64,000 nt of DNA from BJGO01 sp964640655 (GCA_964640655.1 CAZXFT010000009.1:1-64000), one strand, 5' to 3'. Shown: positions 33,565-43,923, numbered from the stretch's first letter. Notes: generated from the sequence alone by a model not told the origin. A program made the numbers and translations.

Positions 33565-34821
33565 CAACTCCGACTCTCTTTGTTTTGATAAGAGAAGAAG
33601 GAGACATGTTATAAAAGTAAACCCTACTATACCGCTTTGGCGTTGTAAAATAGATTCGAAGAGACAATTGTATGCAAGTAACAATACAGTTACGGATAAC
33701 CAATAATTATTGGTCTTAAACCCTTGATAGATGAGCAATATCTGGTATGCTATCATAATCAACATTGGTAAAACACCCAATTCTAATCCTGTTTGTAAGT
33801 ATTGATTATGTGGGTTATATCGAATTTCGCCATTGGAATCTTTTTTTCCAAGTTCAAAAAAACCAAGGTTGTTCAATTTTTCACTTAATACAGCATCTGA
33901 GCGGGTAGTTCCTACACCATAAGGGTTCTTAATCAATTCTTCTAAACTTGCAGTCCACATTATCAATCGTACTTCGTCTCCATGATTGTTTTTATTAGAA
34001 TTAGAAATAAATGCTTTAGGGTTATTGATATAAGAAGTTAATGAAATAACAGAACTTCGAAAGTCATCTCGAATAAATCTGTTTTGCATAGCGGCAATGG
34101 TAAGCAATGAGAAAATAATCAGAGTAAGAGCCGCTAATCTGATTTTTCTCTTTGCTATTATAAGGTACAGTACTATACTCACAAAAGCAATTGAAAGAAA
34201 TGTAATAGCAGCCAGAGACAGGCTTACCAGAATCATTAAGACTAGAAAACCGACATATAAATAAGTAACTAGATTCTCCGGAATACAATGGTAATATTTA
34301 ACACCGATCAAAATACCAGATATTGCAACACTGGTAAAAGCCGCATAATAGGTTGGATGATTAATACAGATGTTAGATGCTAAAAAATGTGATAAAGCAA
34401 CTGGTTCCTGAATTGTAAGCATTACCGATTTTGTTATCCCTGCCAACGATGCAAGTAATACCCCAAAAGCTAAAGAGATAATAATTATATTCAATTTTAT
34501 TTTAAAATTGGGCCGAAATGAAAAAAAAATGGGAAAAATAAAAAAGGGCAACTTATACTCAAGTCTTCGGGGGCTAAGCACGGAATCCCAGTAAATCAAA
34601 GCGCTAACAGCATAAAGCACATAAAATAACAACCAACCATATAATAGTGGTTGCAGATAAAATTTAATACTTCCTCTGTATGCTCCGTAAATAACCACTA
34701 CAAATAATGGTACAATACCATAAAGTATCCAGGGAGAATATGCACCAATAATAATAAGGCATAGCGCAAGTGAAAGATGATAAAGTTTGGCTAGTAACTC
34801 ATTATATGTATTCGATTGCAT
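33559..34821 (-). CDS. O-antigen ligase / Wzy polymerase family membrane protein
   Basis: 420 residues, about 10-12 transmembrane helices. The large periplasmic loop holds a Wzy_C-type signature: RLIMWTASLEELIKNPYGVG followed by RYNPHNQYLQTGLELG, with the conserved HNxYL-like motif. Either polymerises undecaprenyl-linked repeat units or ligates polymer to lipid A core; sequence alone does not separate these. Last gene of the leftward polysaccharide operon, 10 bp after the GT4 gene. Confidence 0.85.
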   Translation of the reverse strand: MQSNTYNELLAKLYHLSLALCLIIIGAYSPWILYGIVPLFVVVIYGAYRGSIKFYLQPLLYGWLLFYVLYAVSALIYWDSVLSPRRLEYKLPFFIFPIFFSFRPNFKIKLNIIIISLAFGVLLASLAGITKSVMLTIQEPVALSHFLASNICINHPTYYAAFTSVAISGILIGVKYYHCIPENLVTYLYVGFLVLMILVSLSLAAITFLSIAFVSIVLYLIIAKRKIRLAALTLIIFSLLTIAAMQNRFIRDDFRSSVISLTSYINNPKAFISNSNKNNHGDEVRLIMWTASLEELIKNPYGVGTTRSDAVLSEKLNNLGFFELGKKDSNGEIRYNPHNQYLQTGLELGVLPMLIMIAYQILLIYQGFKTNNYWLSVTVLLLAYNCLFESILQRQSGIVGFTFITCLLLLLSKQRESELS

Positions 34822-34831
34822 ATATTTAATG

Positions 34832-35791
34832 CTATGTTATGTTGTTATATATAGTCAACAATTTTTTAGATATGGTTTCTGAGTCAATCCCATCGCTAAT
34901 GAGGCGATCGCGGCCATTACTACGACAACCCTTGTCTCGTAAAACAAATTCCACCCTTTGAGCTATTTCATCGGCTTTCTGTTCTGCTATAAAACAATTT
35001 TTAACATTTTCAATACGTACTTTAACATCACCAACATCAACGGACACAATGGGGAGATTGCAAGCAAGTGCTTCCTTTATTACCATAGGACTTCCTTCGC
35101 TATCTGAACAAAGTAGTACTAATGCTGAAGCATTAAGGTAAATCGGAATTTCATCAGGTGCAACGCTTCCTGAAAGAGACAAGAGTTCCACATTATTATG
35201 ATTAAGAAGTTTACAAACCTGGTGAGCTATGTCAAGTCTTTTGATTACAGGATTATTGGCGTTAAAGAAGATGTAATTTTTATCAGGATCTAAATTAAGT
35301 TGTTGCTTACAATTAGATGTTTCCAATGGCCTAAATACATTGATATCAATACCGCTGGGCACTACAACAGCTTTTTCTTTACCGTACTTTAATCGTTTGT
35401 ATAATTCTTCGCTGACGCATATCACTCTCCTAGCCTTTCGGGCAGCATAATAACTCATCCATTTCCCAAGCTTATTTCTTAATGGATTAATATCCTTTGT
35501 ATCATTGATATCGCTACCCTGAAATGTAACTACAAAAGGCTTTTTATGAAACAATACGGAGAAAAAAGCAGTCACAGTACCATATTGAGCATGAATGATA
35601 TCGGGATTAAAATTTCGAATGATTTTATGAAACCTCAATAATTCTCTGAAATAATTAACCAAACCAAACTTGGTGTTCAGATAAAATATTTCACATTCCA
35701 CCCCTGAACGAATAACATCATTAACCTGTCGTTTAGAGAAAATAAACGAAGACGGTGATGAATGATAAGGTATGATGTATAAAATCTTCAT
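34832..35791 (-). CDS. Glycosyltransferase family 4
   Basis: 319 residues, GT-B fold. N-terminal acceptor domain starts YIIPYHSSPSSFIFSKRQV and includes VTFQGSDIND; the C-terminal donor domain has VPSGIDINVFRPL and the E-x7-E element in EGSPMVIKEALA. Transfers a sugar from an activated donor in building the repeat unit. Its ATG overlaps the stop of the next-upstream gene by 4 bases, so translation is coupled. Confidence 0.9.
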   Translation of the reverse strand: MKILYIIPYHSSPSSFIFSKRQVNDVIRSGVECEIFYLNTKFGLVNYFRELLRFHKIIRNFNPDIIHAQYGTVTAFFSVLFHKKPFVVTFQGSDINDTKDINPLRNKLGKWMSYYAARKARRVICVSEELYKRLKYGKEKAVVVPSGIDINVFRPLETSNCKQQLNLDPDKNYIFFNANNPVIKRLDIAHQVCKLLNHNNVELLSLSGSVAPDEIPIYLNASALVLLCSDSEGSPMVIKEALACNLPIVSVDVGDVKVRIENVKNCFIAEQKADEIAQRVEFVLRDKGCRSNGRDRLISDGIDSETISKKLLTIYNNIT

Positions 35792-37452
35792 TGTTTCTTA
35801 ATGAATACTTTAATCTTCAATAATTGAAGTAATCTATGAAAATAAATGCCGGAAATAAACAGGATATATGGCATGATAATGCCTTCGTAAATCCAGGTTT
35901 TATAAGCCTCGGGGCCGGAACGTACAATCATAGCAGCAAAAGCTACGATACAACCTGTAACACATATTGCTGCTGTTTTATAAATATCGCTTTTTGAGTA
36001 ATAAACTAAGAATAATGGTGCAAAAAGGAATATTGCCAAAGCTATAGGTCCCAGTAATAAACCATAAAAAGAGAAATTCAAATACCAGGCAGTAATATGA
36101 TTAATTGTAAATCCCTGTGTACTTGGTAAACCAAGACTGCTAGCATAGTATTCATATGAAGAGGCAGGCCGATCTTGTTCAATAAATTTTGGGACAAATG
36201 AATTAAACAGATATTTAAAACTTATAGCTGTTTTTACTGGAATTTGATGATGCAAAACTCCGTAAAGTGAAAAATGTCCTGTAAACATTTCGTTGCTATA
36301 TAAAACTCCTGTAAGCGCTTTAAGCATTTTTTCCATGAATCCAAGATGATGATAGACTTCAGATGTATGTGGGTTTGAAAGAATCACAGAGTTGTTATTG
36401 ATAACGACACTGTACTTACCTTGTCTCCAATATTCCATTAAATCGTATTTCTTTATTTGAAGTGTATCACCGTTATTAACTAGAATGGTATCACTATTCA
36501 ATTCTTCTGATAGAATCTCTTTACTAATTTGTGAGTTATGATGTTGAATAAAACTACGGTCAACACGGTACCACTCAGCTTGTTCAAGGTTATGGGGTGT
36601 TGAAATCAAATCAGTAAGTCCAAGTCTTTTTGAAACCAATGGAGTGAGACTTCTGAAGGGATCATTAAGTGCAAGAATAGTGATCCAGATAACTACTATT
36701 AGTAAGAGGATTTTTTTATGCTGCAAGAATGACTTATAACTAAGTCCTAGTATTAACAATATGATAAATCCACATAAAAAGGCCTCGTGACGTGAACCAA
36801 TAAACACTAAATAGACATTACATAGTATAAAGACAAACCAATAATAGACACCAAGATTGACATTACCTATATTACGTATCCGGTTTAATAAAGACAATGC
36901 TAAAGGTATGCTCAGACATAGCATCATAGCCCAGCAAGCCAATTGATGGATTGAATAATAAGGTATTCCGGAACTTCTGATATTTAAGTAAACAGACTCA
37001 TTTAATATGAGAGAATAAGTTATAACATCTTGAACAAGTATGATAGAAACTGTAAGAAAAAACAGCGCAGCAGTTGTATAAAAAAAATCAATCCCTGAAT
37101 ATTGAAATTGAACTTTTATTTGATGCAGGGGAATTAAACGAACGACGAATAGAATCAGCAATTGAAGAACTATGATAAAGACTCCCATTATCCATAAACT
37201 AAGAAGGTAATCAATATCTAAGTTAACCGGGAACATTTTGATGAGAAGATAATGGTATTGCATACCAAGCAGCTTACCTAAGCCAGTTATTTGGTCAAAA
37301 CAAAAGAACCATGCACCTGCAAGTGACCAGTAATATAGTATCAATATAAAAGCTGGAAAAACAACCAGAGGACATTGCATCCATATTTTTCTTTGTAAAT
37401 AGAAAATTATGCCAGTGATAACTATTATTGACAGTACAATATTAAATGTCAT
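35788..37452 (-). CDS. Polytopic membrane protein, candidate polysaccharide polymerase
   Basis: 554 residues, not matched to a named family. About 8 helices in residues 1-275, a long polar extracytoplasmic loop (about 280-440, with EWYRVDRSFIQHHNSQIS and FTGHFSLYGVLHHQIP), then about 3 further helices. This single-large-loop topology and the position between a flippase and a GT4 fit a Wzy-like oligosaccharide repeat polymerase. Stop overlaps the GT4 start by 4 bases. Separated from the flippase by 70 bp. Confidence 0.75.
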   Translation of the reverse strand: MTFNIVLSIIVITGIIFYLQRKIWMQCPLVVFPAFILILYYWSLAGAWFFCFDQITGLGKLLGMQYHYLLIKMFPVNLDIDYLLSLWIMGVFIIVLQLLILFVVRLIPLHQIKVQFQYSGIDFFYTTAALFFLTVSIILVQDVITYSLILNESVYLNIRSSGIPYYSIHQLACWAMMLCLSIPLALSLLNRIRNIGNVNLGVYYWFVFILCNVYLVFIGSRHEAFLCGFIILLILGLSYKSFLQHKKILLLIVVIWITILALNDPFRSLTPLVSKRLGLTDLISTPHNLEQAEWYRVDRSFIQHHNSQISKEILSEELNSDTILVNNGDTLQIKKYDLMEYWRQGKYSVVINNNSVILSNPHTSEVYHHLGFMEKMLKALTGVLYSNEMFTGHFSLYGVLHHQIPVKTAISFKYLFNSFVPKFIEQDRPASSYEYYASSLGLPSTQGFTINHITAWYLNFSFYGLLLGPIALAIFLFAPLFLVYYSKSDIYKTAAICVTGCIVAFAAMIVRSGPEAYKTWIYEGIIMPYILFISGIYFHRLLQLLKIKVFIKKQ

Positions 37453-37522
37453 GTTACAGATATCTATTTATATATCTGATTAGAAATCTTACCTTACTCA
37501 TGCTGTTAAAAATCCGAACATT

Positions 37523-38821
37523 TTAAGAATGATATTTCGATTTACGTGAGAGTGTATGAAACCAGTTCAATACCAAGAAATAACCTATCATCCAAGTGAG
37601 TGAATAAATAAGCAAAGAATAATAGATAGATTGAAGCGAAACCGATAAGAGTGAAAATGCGATCAGAGACCAAACATTGATACCTGTGACAAAAAAAAGA
37701 AAGCGACCCTGATATCTGGTAATGTTTGGCAAATGCGACATAGGGGATACAACAAAAGTTATCAGAAACAGTGGAGTTAAATATATTACATACCAGCCCG
37801 CTTCTCGCCATTCTTCTCCTAGAATGAGTGCGAATGTTGTCGGTGCAATAGCAGCCATAATCAAAAAGAGAGGCAGACTAAAGTAGGCTGTGTATTTAAC
37901 TGTTTTATCAAATACCAATGCATTGCCGTTTCCATTATTATAATTCTCGCTCATGTTTTGATAGAGCACTTGTGAAATTGCAGAACCAATAATACCAAGT
38001 GGAGCACGCAATACACGGTAAGCCATAGAATATAGTCCTAAAGCTGCCTGTCCATAAAAAAGGTTTATGAGATAATTAATTATTGAGTTTTGCAACATAT
38101 CGGCAAAGGCATGCAAACTGTTAAAGCCTGGGAAACCCTTGTAGTGAATTATTAATTTTATGATGACAGGGGTTTTCCATTTTGAAAATGCCTCTATGAT
38201 GTGATATGCACTAATCATAATAATGGTAATCGCCGATACGGCTTGACTGGTTACATAACCATAAACTAATCCTGAATGGTGAAAACCCAAGTAATAAAAC
38301 AGAACAGGAAAAACAGCAAATGACAATGACTGAATGATTCTTAGTATAGAAACTAATGTGAATTGTTTGCGTCGAGTGATGTAAACAATCATAGCTTGAA
38401 ATATTCCGCTACTCAGAACACTAATGCCTGCCAGAAGTAAATAGTCCTGTAGTTCCTCAACACCTAACCAACTAGCCCAATAGAAACCACTGAACCAAAA
38501 AATGATAGATGTTATCAGTGACAAACTAAGAGCAGAAATCAAACTGATACAAATCAGATGTAAAGCATCCTCATCTTTTTCAGGTAGCATAATGGCCAAT
38601 TCATAGCGTAATGTTGCTATTACAGCTATGGTACTAACCAGGCTAAAGTAAAGTGTAAATACACCGAACAATGATGCGGAATAATAGTATGTGAGTAGGG
38701 GAGCTGCAAGCACCTGAATGGCCTGGGCAATAGTAGTGCCGCTGAGTGTGGTGATAATATGTCTAAATAACGCCGACGAAGCGTATTTACGAAACAGTTC
38801 CTTGAAAAAGTCCGGTATCAA
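37523..38821 (-). CDS. Polysaccharide flippase (Wzx/MATE-like)
   Basis: 432 residues, about 12-14 hydrophobic helices of the polysaccharide-transporter family; segments LSGTTIAQAIQVLAAPLLTY and RYELAIMLPEKDEDA in the first third are characteristic. Moves undecaprenyl-linked repeat units across the inner membrane. Its start codon overlaps the stop of the oxidoreductase gene by 4 bases. Confidence 0.88.
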   Translation of the reverse strand: MIPDFFKELFRKYASSALFRHIITTLSGTTIAQAIQVLAAPLLTYYYSASLFGVFTLYFSLVSTIAVIATLRYELAIMLPEKDEDALHLICISLISALSLSLITSIIFWFSGFYWASWLGVEELQDYLLLAGISVLSSGIFQAMIVYITRRKQFTLVSILRIIQSLSFAVFPVLFYYLGFHHSGLVYGYVTSQAVSAITIIMISAYHIIEAFSKWKTPVIIKLIIHYKGFPGFNSLHAFADMLQNSIINYLINLFYGQAALGLYSMAYRVLRAPLGIIGSAISQVLYQNMSENYNNGNGNALVFDKTVKYTAYFSLPLFLIMAAIAPTTFALILGEEWREAGWYVIYLTPLFLITFVVSPMSHLPNITRYQGRFLFFVTGINVWSLIAFSLLSVSLQSIYYSLLIYSLTWMIGYFLVLNWFHTLSRKSKYHS

Positions 38822-39834
38822 CGAGTATATATTCGTTCAATTATTTCCACCACTTTCAAACCTTCTAAGGCATTGGTAGTAGCGCTGGACTTTCCGTGAA
38901 GTGTTTCCACCACATTATCTATTATGTAATGATGATTAGCTGCGCTTCCTTTGTATGAACCGTAATCGTTTGGTGGATTAGAAGGTGCAAGTTCAGGCAT
39001 GTTGTAATCTTTTATATGGCAATACTCAACCTTGTCCATGTATTGTCCACCAACTTTTACACTACCCTTTTCACCAATAATTGTGATGCTGCTTTCAAGA
39101 TTTTTATCCCACACCGAAGTGGAGTAATTAAAAGTACCTAAACCTCCATGATTGAACTCAAAATTTACAAAACCGGAGTCATCAAAGAATTCTGTATTAG
39201 TTTGGTGTGTGAAATTGTTGAAACGAGACTGAATATTTTTAATGTCACCGAAAAGCCAATACATTATATCGATAAAGTGACTGAACTGAGTAAATAATGG
39301 TCCGCCGTCTAAAGTCTTAGATCCTTTCCAACCGCCTTTTTTATAATAGCGTTCATCACGATTCCAGTAGCAATTAATCTGCACCATGAATATATGACCC
39401 ATTAACTTTTGTTCAATAACAGATTTGAGCCATGCCGTTGGTGGGCTATATCGGTTCTGCATCACACAAAAGACCTGTCGTGATACCTTCAATGATTTAA
39501 AAATAACCTGTTCGCATTCTGCCTTGGTTAAGCCCATCGGCTTTTCACACACAACGTGTGCACCATATTCTAAAGCCATCAAACTTAACGGTGCATGTAA
39601 ACCGTTAGGTGTGCATATATTAACGACATCAATATTTTTTTCAATCTGAAGCAAAGCTTCTAAATTTTTATAGAAAGGCACAGCATATAAATCTGATGCT
39701 TCAATTTTTTGTTTTTCATCAATATCTGCAACAGCAACCAGCTCAGCGTGTTCATTACGTCTAATCATCTCGGCATGTCGCTTCCCGATGTGACCAAAAC
39801 CTACAACAGCAAAACGTATTTTTTGTGGACTCAT
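38818..39834 (-). CDS. Gfo/Idh/MocA family sugar oxidoreductase
   Basis: 338 residues. N-terminal Rossmann domain (FAVVGFGHIGKRHAEMI, VVNICTPNGLHAP, VCEKPMG with the family lysine) and C-terminal alpha/beta domain (LDGGPLFTQFSHFIDIMYW with the catalytic-region histidine). Similar to WlbA-type UDP-sugar 3-dehydrogenases, so probably makes a modified nucleotide sugar for this polymer; exact substrate unknown. Starts immediately after the stop of the outer-membrane protein gene boundary on the minus strand (no gap). Confidence 0.88.
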   Translation of the reverse strand: MSPQKIRFAVVGFGHIGKRHAEMIRRNEHAELVAVADIDEKQKIEASDLYAVPFYKNLEALLQIEKNIDVVNICTPNGLHAPLSLMALEYGAHVVCEKPMGLTKAECEQVIFKSLKVSRQVFCVMQNRYSPPTAWLKSVIEQKLMGHIFMVQINCYWNRDERYYKKGGWKGSKTLDGGPLFTQFSHFIDIMYWLFGDIKNIQSRFNNFTHQTNTEFFDDSGFVNFEFNHGGLGTFNYSTSVWDKNLESSITIIGEKGSVKVGGQYMDKVEYCHIKDYNMPELAPSNPPNDYGSYKGSAANHHYIIDNVVETLHGKSSATTNALEGLKVVEIIERIYTR

Positions 39835-41412
39835 TTAAAAATCAAAATAGGTATTAAAAAGGTTTGTACGGATGCCAAAACTAATAAAATTGGCTGCAAG
39901 ATTTGATGCAATTGAATCACTGACACTGCGATGTTGAATGCCGAGGTCAAAAGTTGTTCGATTGATGGGTAATAAAAGATAGTGAATTGTAAATCCTGCA
40001 TGAATAATATCTGTTTTAATACCCTGCAATAAAGTGTTATTGTAAGATTTAGGAAACCCGGAAATCTGGTAATCACTTATAAAAATGTTGCTTCCTTCGT
40101 GCATTCCTTCTATGTCTTTTCCAACTGTGGCATATGTTATCAGCAAATCTGCCGACCACCGTTTGTTCTCATAAAATAATGAACCTACCCACTCCCTGAA
40201 ATTTGCTCCAAGTGGATGTGCAAGAGGTTGCTGCATAGCGGTATAACTCTGAGAAGGAATTTTGTGTGCATATGTATACGGCTGAGCCTGATTCATTTCC
40301 ATTCGCCAAACAAAACCATTTAATCCAAAAGCATTTAACCACTTTAATCCCATCTGCAAAGCAGTTTTATTTCTGTAGAATCCTTTTTGAGTTGAGCGGC
40401 CAATGTCTAAATCATCCAATAAAAACTGTGCATATGCATGCAACGATGAAATGATTTTGTAACGAATATTTAGCCCTATCAATGAGTTATCAGGAGATCC
40501 TAAATAGTTTTGAGTAGCGTGGTAAAAAATAATCGGATTCAAATAGTTAATCTCAAACCCCCGACGACCTGCAGAATCTGCATCGGGCCATACCACAGTT
40601 TCAAAAAGTCCCACCTCAAGATTTTTATGCGGAAAGAAATTGAGATAATGTGTTGCAAAGTATTTCTTATCGTAGCCTTGCGACAACACTTGACCTCTTT
40701 GATAATTATTCAATGTTGCATAAATCACCGAGTAATGAATTCGTCCGAAATGTGCACTAAGTCTGAGGTTGAAATATGGTGAAGTGTTATCCGACAGTAA
40801 CATGGAACGGTAGCCAAAACCTATATGATTTCTGTTTTGTCCAAAAGCCATATCAAAAAATCGATTTGGTTTATACATTAACATAGATTCTGCCCACCCG
40901 TAGTCAAACGATTTCTTATTCACCAAACCTTTAACTCTACCCTGTCCGGGGACAACTCCTGTATCACCTACAAAAGAACTGATATATTGAGGGAATGTAC
41001 TTTGGCTTTCATAGTATGCCGTGTGGAAATAAATCTTCGAGCCTATAAAGCCATATGCCTGAATACCACGAACATTATTATAAAAGTTACTCTCATTAAT
41101 TTCTTTACCTAAAGAGATATTCATCAATGGATTGATATGAATTGAGAAAGGCTTATAACTATAATTAACCCATCCTTTTGTCTGAATATCCTGCAACCAA
41201 TTCGGTCCGGGTGTTTTCAGACTATCCGTTGTAGAATATTTAAGTGGATTAAATTGAATGAATGGCTTCATTGTTAAAGAAACGTAGAGTGTATCTTTTG
41301 ACTGAAGCTCAAAACGGTTAGTAAAATAATGTTGTAAAGGCAACACTCCCTGTTGCCCCGAAACAGTTAAAGTGAATGCGATACAGATGAAAAATAAAAG
41401 TCTAAACTGCAT
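39835..41412 (-). CDS. Wzi/RemB-like outer-membrane beta-barrel protein
   Basis: 525 residues from ATG 41412 (MQFRLLFFICIAFTLTVSGQQ signal peptide). This ATG has GGAG 6 bases ahead; ATGs at 41418 and 41439 are in frame. Beta-rich with many alternating aromatic strands and a C-terminal Phe, as in outer-membrane barrels. It resembles capsule-assembly Wzi proteins and the Flavobacterium gliding protein RemB (RFFDMAFGQNRNHIGFGYRSML; NYLNPIIFYHATQNY). Likely anchors or organises surface polysaccharide. Overlaps the end of the sugar-transferase gene by 11 bases. Confidence 0.8.
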   Translation of the reverse strand: MQFRLLFFICIAFTLTVSGQQGVLPLQHYFTNRFELQSKDTLYVSLTMKPFIQFNPLKYSTTDSLKTPGPNWLQDIQTKGWVNYSYKPFSIHINPLMNISLGKEINESNFYNNVRGIQAYGFIGSKIYFHTAYYESQSTFPQYISSFVGDTGVVPGQGRVKGLVNKKSFDYGWAESMLMYKPNRFFDMAFGQNRNHIGFGYRSMLLSDNTSPYFNLRLSAHFGRIHYSVIYATLNNYQRGQVLSQGYDKKYFATHYLNFFPHKNLEVGLFETVVWPDADSAGRRGFEINYLNPIIFYHATQNYLGSPDNSLIGLNIRYKIISSLHAYAQFLLDDLDIGRSTQKGFYRNKTALQMGLKWLNAFGLNGFVWRMEMNQAQPYTYAHKIPSQSYTAMQQPLAHPLGANFREWVGSLFYENKRWSADLLITYATVGKDIEGMHEGSNIFISDYQISGFPKSYNNTLLQGIKTDIIHAGFTIHYLLLPINRTTFDLGIQHRSVSDSIASNLAANFISFGIRTNLFNTYFDF

Positions 41413-42757
41413 GCTCATCTCCTTTAAAAATATTAGCAATGGTAAGGAAGATAATTTTTATATCGAACCACAAATTCCAGTTTTCGATGTAGTTCAAATC
41501 AGCCTGAATACGTTTTTCCATAATATCAGCAGTTTCAGTAGAACCTCTGAAACCACGTACCTGTGCCAAGCCCGTAACACCGGGCTTTACATTATGACGC
41601 GACATATATCTCTCAATGGAATTCTTATAGGCTTCATTCAGTTTCAGAGGATGTGGTCGTGGACCTACCACACTCATATGACCTAACCATACATTGAAAA
41701 ACTGAGGTAATTCGTCCAGGCTCCATTTGCGTAAATATTTACCTACAGATGTCACACGGACATCGTTAGCAATAGCCTGAGTATAATCATCATCCTTTTC
41801 AGTAACAGTCATGGTGCGCAGTTTATAAATTTTAAACGTGCGATAATTAAATCCTGAACGATTTTGAATATAAAACACCGGTCCGCGTGAAGAGAGTTTG
41901 ATAAGTATAGCTAAAACAGGTAGCAACCAACTTAACAACAGCAAAATAACAAGAGAAGAGAATAAAATATCGAAAATGCGTTTGAACAAACGATTCCACG
42001 TACTGCGCAATGGATTAGCATTTACCGAAATAACGGGTATAAAACCGAACATGCTAATGTCGAGACGACGCTGTAAAAGAGATGTAAAATCAGGTACTAT
42101 TTTAAAATTGACGAAATGTGTTTCACATTCCACCATTACTTCAGAAATTTTATCGAACTGATCTAATGGAAGTGCACAAAATACATCTTCAGTTTTTCTG
42201 TTTTGAATCATTTGGATTGCCGACTGTAAATCATTCGATTTTGTTGTGTCTCCATAGATACCCAGCGATTTGTAGCCAAAGCCCTTATAAGAATTGAGTA
42301 CATCATTGATGCGAATCGCTGTTTCATTATTACCAATAACAATTGCTTTCCTGTAATGCTTTTCTGAAGTGCGGCGGCTTATAAGCATTATTGTAAGAAT
42401 AGTGTGCCAGATGAAAGTGAGGAATGTTATACTGATTAACCACACTATTATAAAAATGAATGGCAGTTTTTGAAAATGAATGGTGAAGTGAATGAGTGCG
42501 AACAGAAGCCACAAGAAAAAAAGTGCCTGAAAGATGTTTCTCAATACTCTCTCATATCCTTCAACTCTGTTCAGGTTGTAAACCTTTGAACGAAAACATA
42601 TGTAACCCCAGGCCACAGAAGCAAATACCATTACTGAGATGCTTATACTGATTCCTTCATTAAATAATTGTTGACTTATGTATGCCGCTAATGGTACAAT
42701 CAATAAATCACCAATGAAACTGGTCACTCTGAATAACCTGAACCTTTTGGCAAGCAT
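41402..42757 (-). CDS. Polyprenyl-phosphate hexose-1-phosphate transferase (WcaJ family)
   Basis: 451 residues. Four N-terminal helices, a CoA-binding-3-like domain (KAIVIGNNETAIRINDVL), a further helix and the C-terminal bacterial sugar transferase domain (KRIFDILFSS, KIYKLRTM, KWSLDELPQFFNVWLG, MSVVGPRPHP). Starts polymer synthesis by moving a hexose-1-phosphate onto undecaprenyl phosphate. Matches the usual length for undecaprenyl-phosphate glucose phosphotransferases. Confidence 0.93.
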   Translation of the reverse strand: MLAKRFRLFRVTSFIGDLLIVPLAAYISQQLFNEGISISISVMVFASVAWGYICFRSKVYNLNRVEGYERVLRNIFQALFFLWLLFALIHFTIHFQKLPFIFIIVWLISITFLTFIWHTILTIMLISRRTSEKHYRKAIVIGNNETAIRINDVLNSYKGFGYKSLGIYGDTTKSNDLQSAIQMIQNRKTEDVFCALPLDQFDKISEVMVECETHFVNFKIVPDFTSLLQRRLDISMFGFIPVISVNANPLRSTWNRLFKRIFDILFSSLVILLLLSWLLPVLAILIKLSSRGPVFYIQNRSGFNYRTFKIYKLRTMTVTEKDDDYTQAIANDVRVTSVGKYLRKWSLDELPQFFNVWLGHMSVVGPRPHPLKLNEAYKNSIERYMSRHNVKPGVTGLAQVRGFRGSTETADIMEKRIQADLNYIENWNLWFDIKIIFLTIANIFKGDEHAV

Positions 42758-42771
42758 TAACTCTTATAGTG

Positions 42772-43923
42772 TTATTTTACTGATGCCGTAAAGGTATGGT
42801 AATTACATTTCCAATTCGGTTGGTTTATCATTTTTTGGAATAACTCATCGTACTGTTTCAAAATTTTTTCCCAGGAATAATGGTTAGAGATTCTCTCAGG
42901 AGCTTTTTGCCTCAGCACTTCAGCAAACTCAGTATTTGTAAGTACGCTGTCAATAGCTTTTGTAATGGAATTAGGCTCGGATGAATAATACAATCCGAAT
43001 TTATCCCCATCAAGCATTTCACGGTTAAATACATTATCGTGAGCCAATATGCAACAACCATATCCGAGTGCCTTAAGTAAAGATGGATTAGTTCCTCCAA
43101 AAGCATGACCGTGCATATATGCCAGGCAATTTCGGTATAAAGCTTTCAACTGTATCGGGTCTTTGATGTATCCTGTAAAAATGACTCTATCGTTAGCTTC
43201 ATTTTTAATTTGATCAAAATACTTGTCTTTATACGGTAAATCCCCGACCACAATCAACTGCTCTGCTTTTGAATTTTTAAACCCCTTTATAATCTCAAGC
43301 AAATGATTATCAGGTATGATTCGACCTACACATAAAAGGTACTTGCCAGCCTTCACATGCTGGAAATTTAGCAGAGGTATATTTTCAGTTTGAATTCGTG
43401 CGCCATAAGCAATGCTTATGCTATCGGCCTTAAATTCATTTTTATAATACGATTGAATGGCATCGGCATCGCTGATAAGCACATCGAAATTTCGAACAGT
43501 AAGCCTGGCTGAATTATAAAAGACTTTGGCCGCCATGCCTTTCCATTTTGGACGCAACCAATCCAACCCGTCTACATTAATGGCGGTACGTTTATTAAAC
43601 ATTCGTGTCAGAGTGCCAAAGATTCCATTTGCTGTACTTGCATAAAGCAAAATGTCATAATCCTTAAATAAAGCGTGTATAGTAGATTGTAAAGTGTGAG
43701 ACCATTGACTTAAAAACTTGGTTTCTATGGCTGAAAAATAATGAATATAAATACCGTTGATTTCTTTTTTGCGCTCTGTTGTTAATTGTTTGTGGGTGTA
43801 AACATGAAACTCATACTTGTGAGAAAGTCCTTCGCATAATTCTTTAACCCATGTTTCAAAACCACTGTAAACGACAGGATAACCACGAGTGCCTATGATT
43901 GCAATCTTTGTCTTTCTAATCAA
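42772..43923 (-). CDS. Glycosyltransferase, DUF1972/GT4 type
   Basis: 383 residues. N-terminal DUF1972 domain (IAIIGTRGYPVVYSGFETWVKELCEGL; VDGLDWLRPKWKG) as in rhamnosyltransferase-like enzymes, then a GT4 donor domain (LLCVGRIIPDNHLLEIIKGF; HAFGGTNPSLLKALGYGC). Adds a sugar to the lipid-linked intermediate. Start overlaps the sulfotransferase stop by 4 bases and is 14 bp upstream of the initiating transferase gene. Confidence 0.9.
   Translation of the reverse strand: MIRKTKIAIIGTRGYPVVYSGFETWVKELCEGLSHKYEFHVYTHKQLTTERKKEINGIYIHYFSAIETKFLSQWSHTLQSTIHALFKDYDILLYASTANGIFGTLTRMFNKRTAINVDGLDWLRPKWKGMAAKVFYNSARLTVRNFDVLISDADAIQSYYKNEFKADSISIAYGARIQTENIPLLNFQHVKAGKYLLCVGRIIPDNHLLEIIKGFKNSKAEQLIVVGDLPYKDKYFDQIKNEANDRVIFTGYIKDPIQLKALYRNCLAYMHGHAFGGTNPSLLKALGYGCCILAHDNVFNREMLDGDKFGLYYSSEPNSITKAIDSVLTNTEFAEVLRQKAPERISNHYSWEKILKQYDELFQKMINQPNWKCNYHTFTASVK

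Noticed and set aside
35788..35791. Four-base overlaps in the polysaccharide operon considered as frameshifts
   Set aside because: ATGA-type overlaps are normal translational coupling, and each protein is complete.
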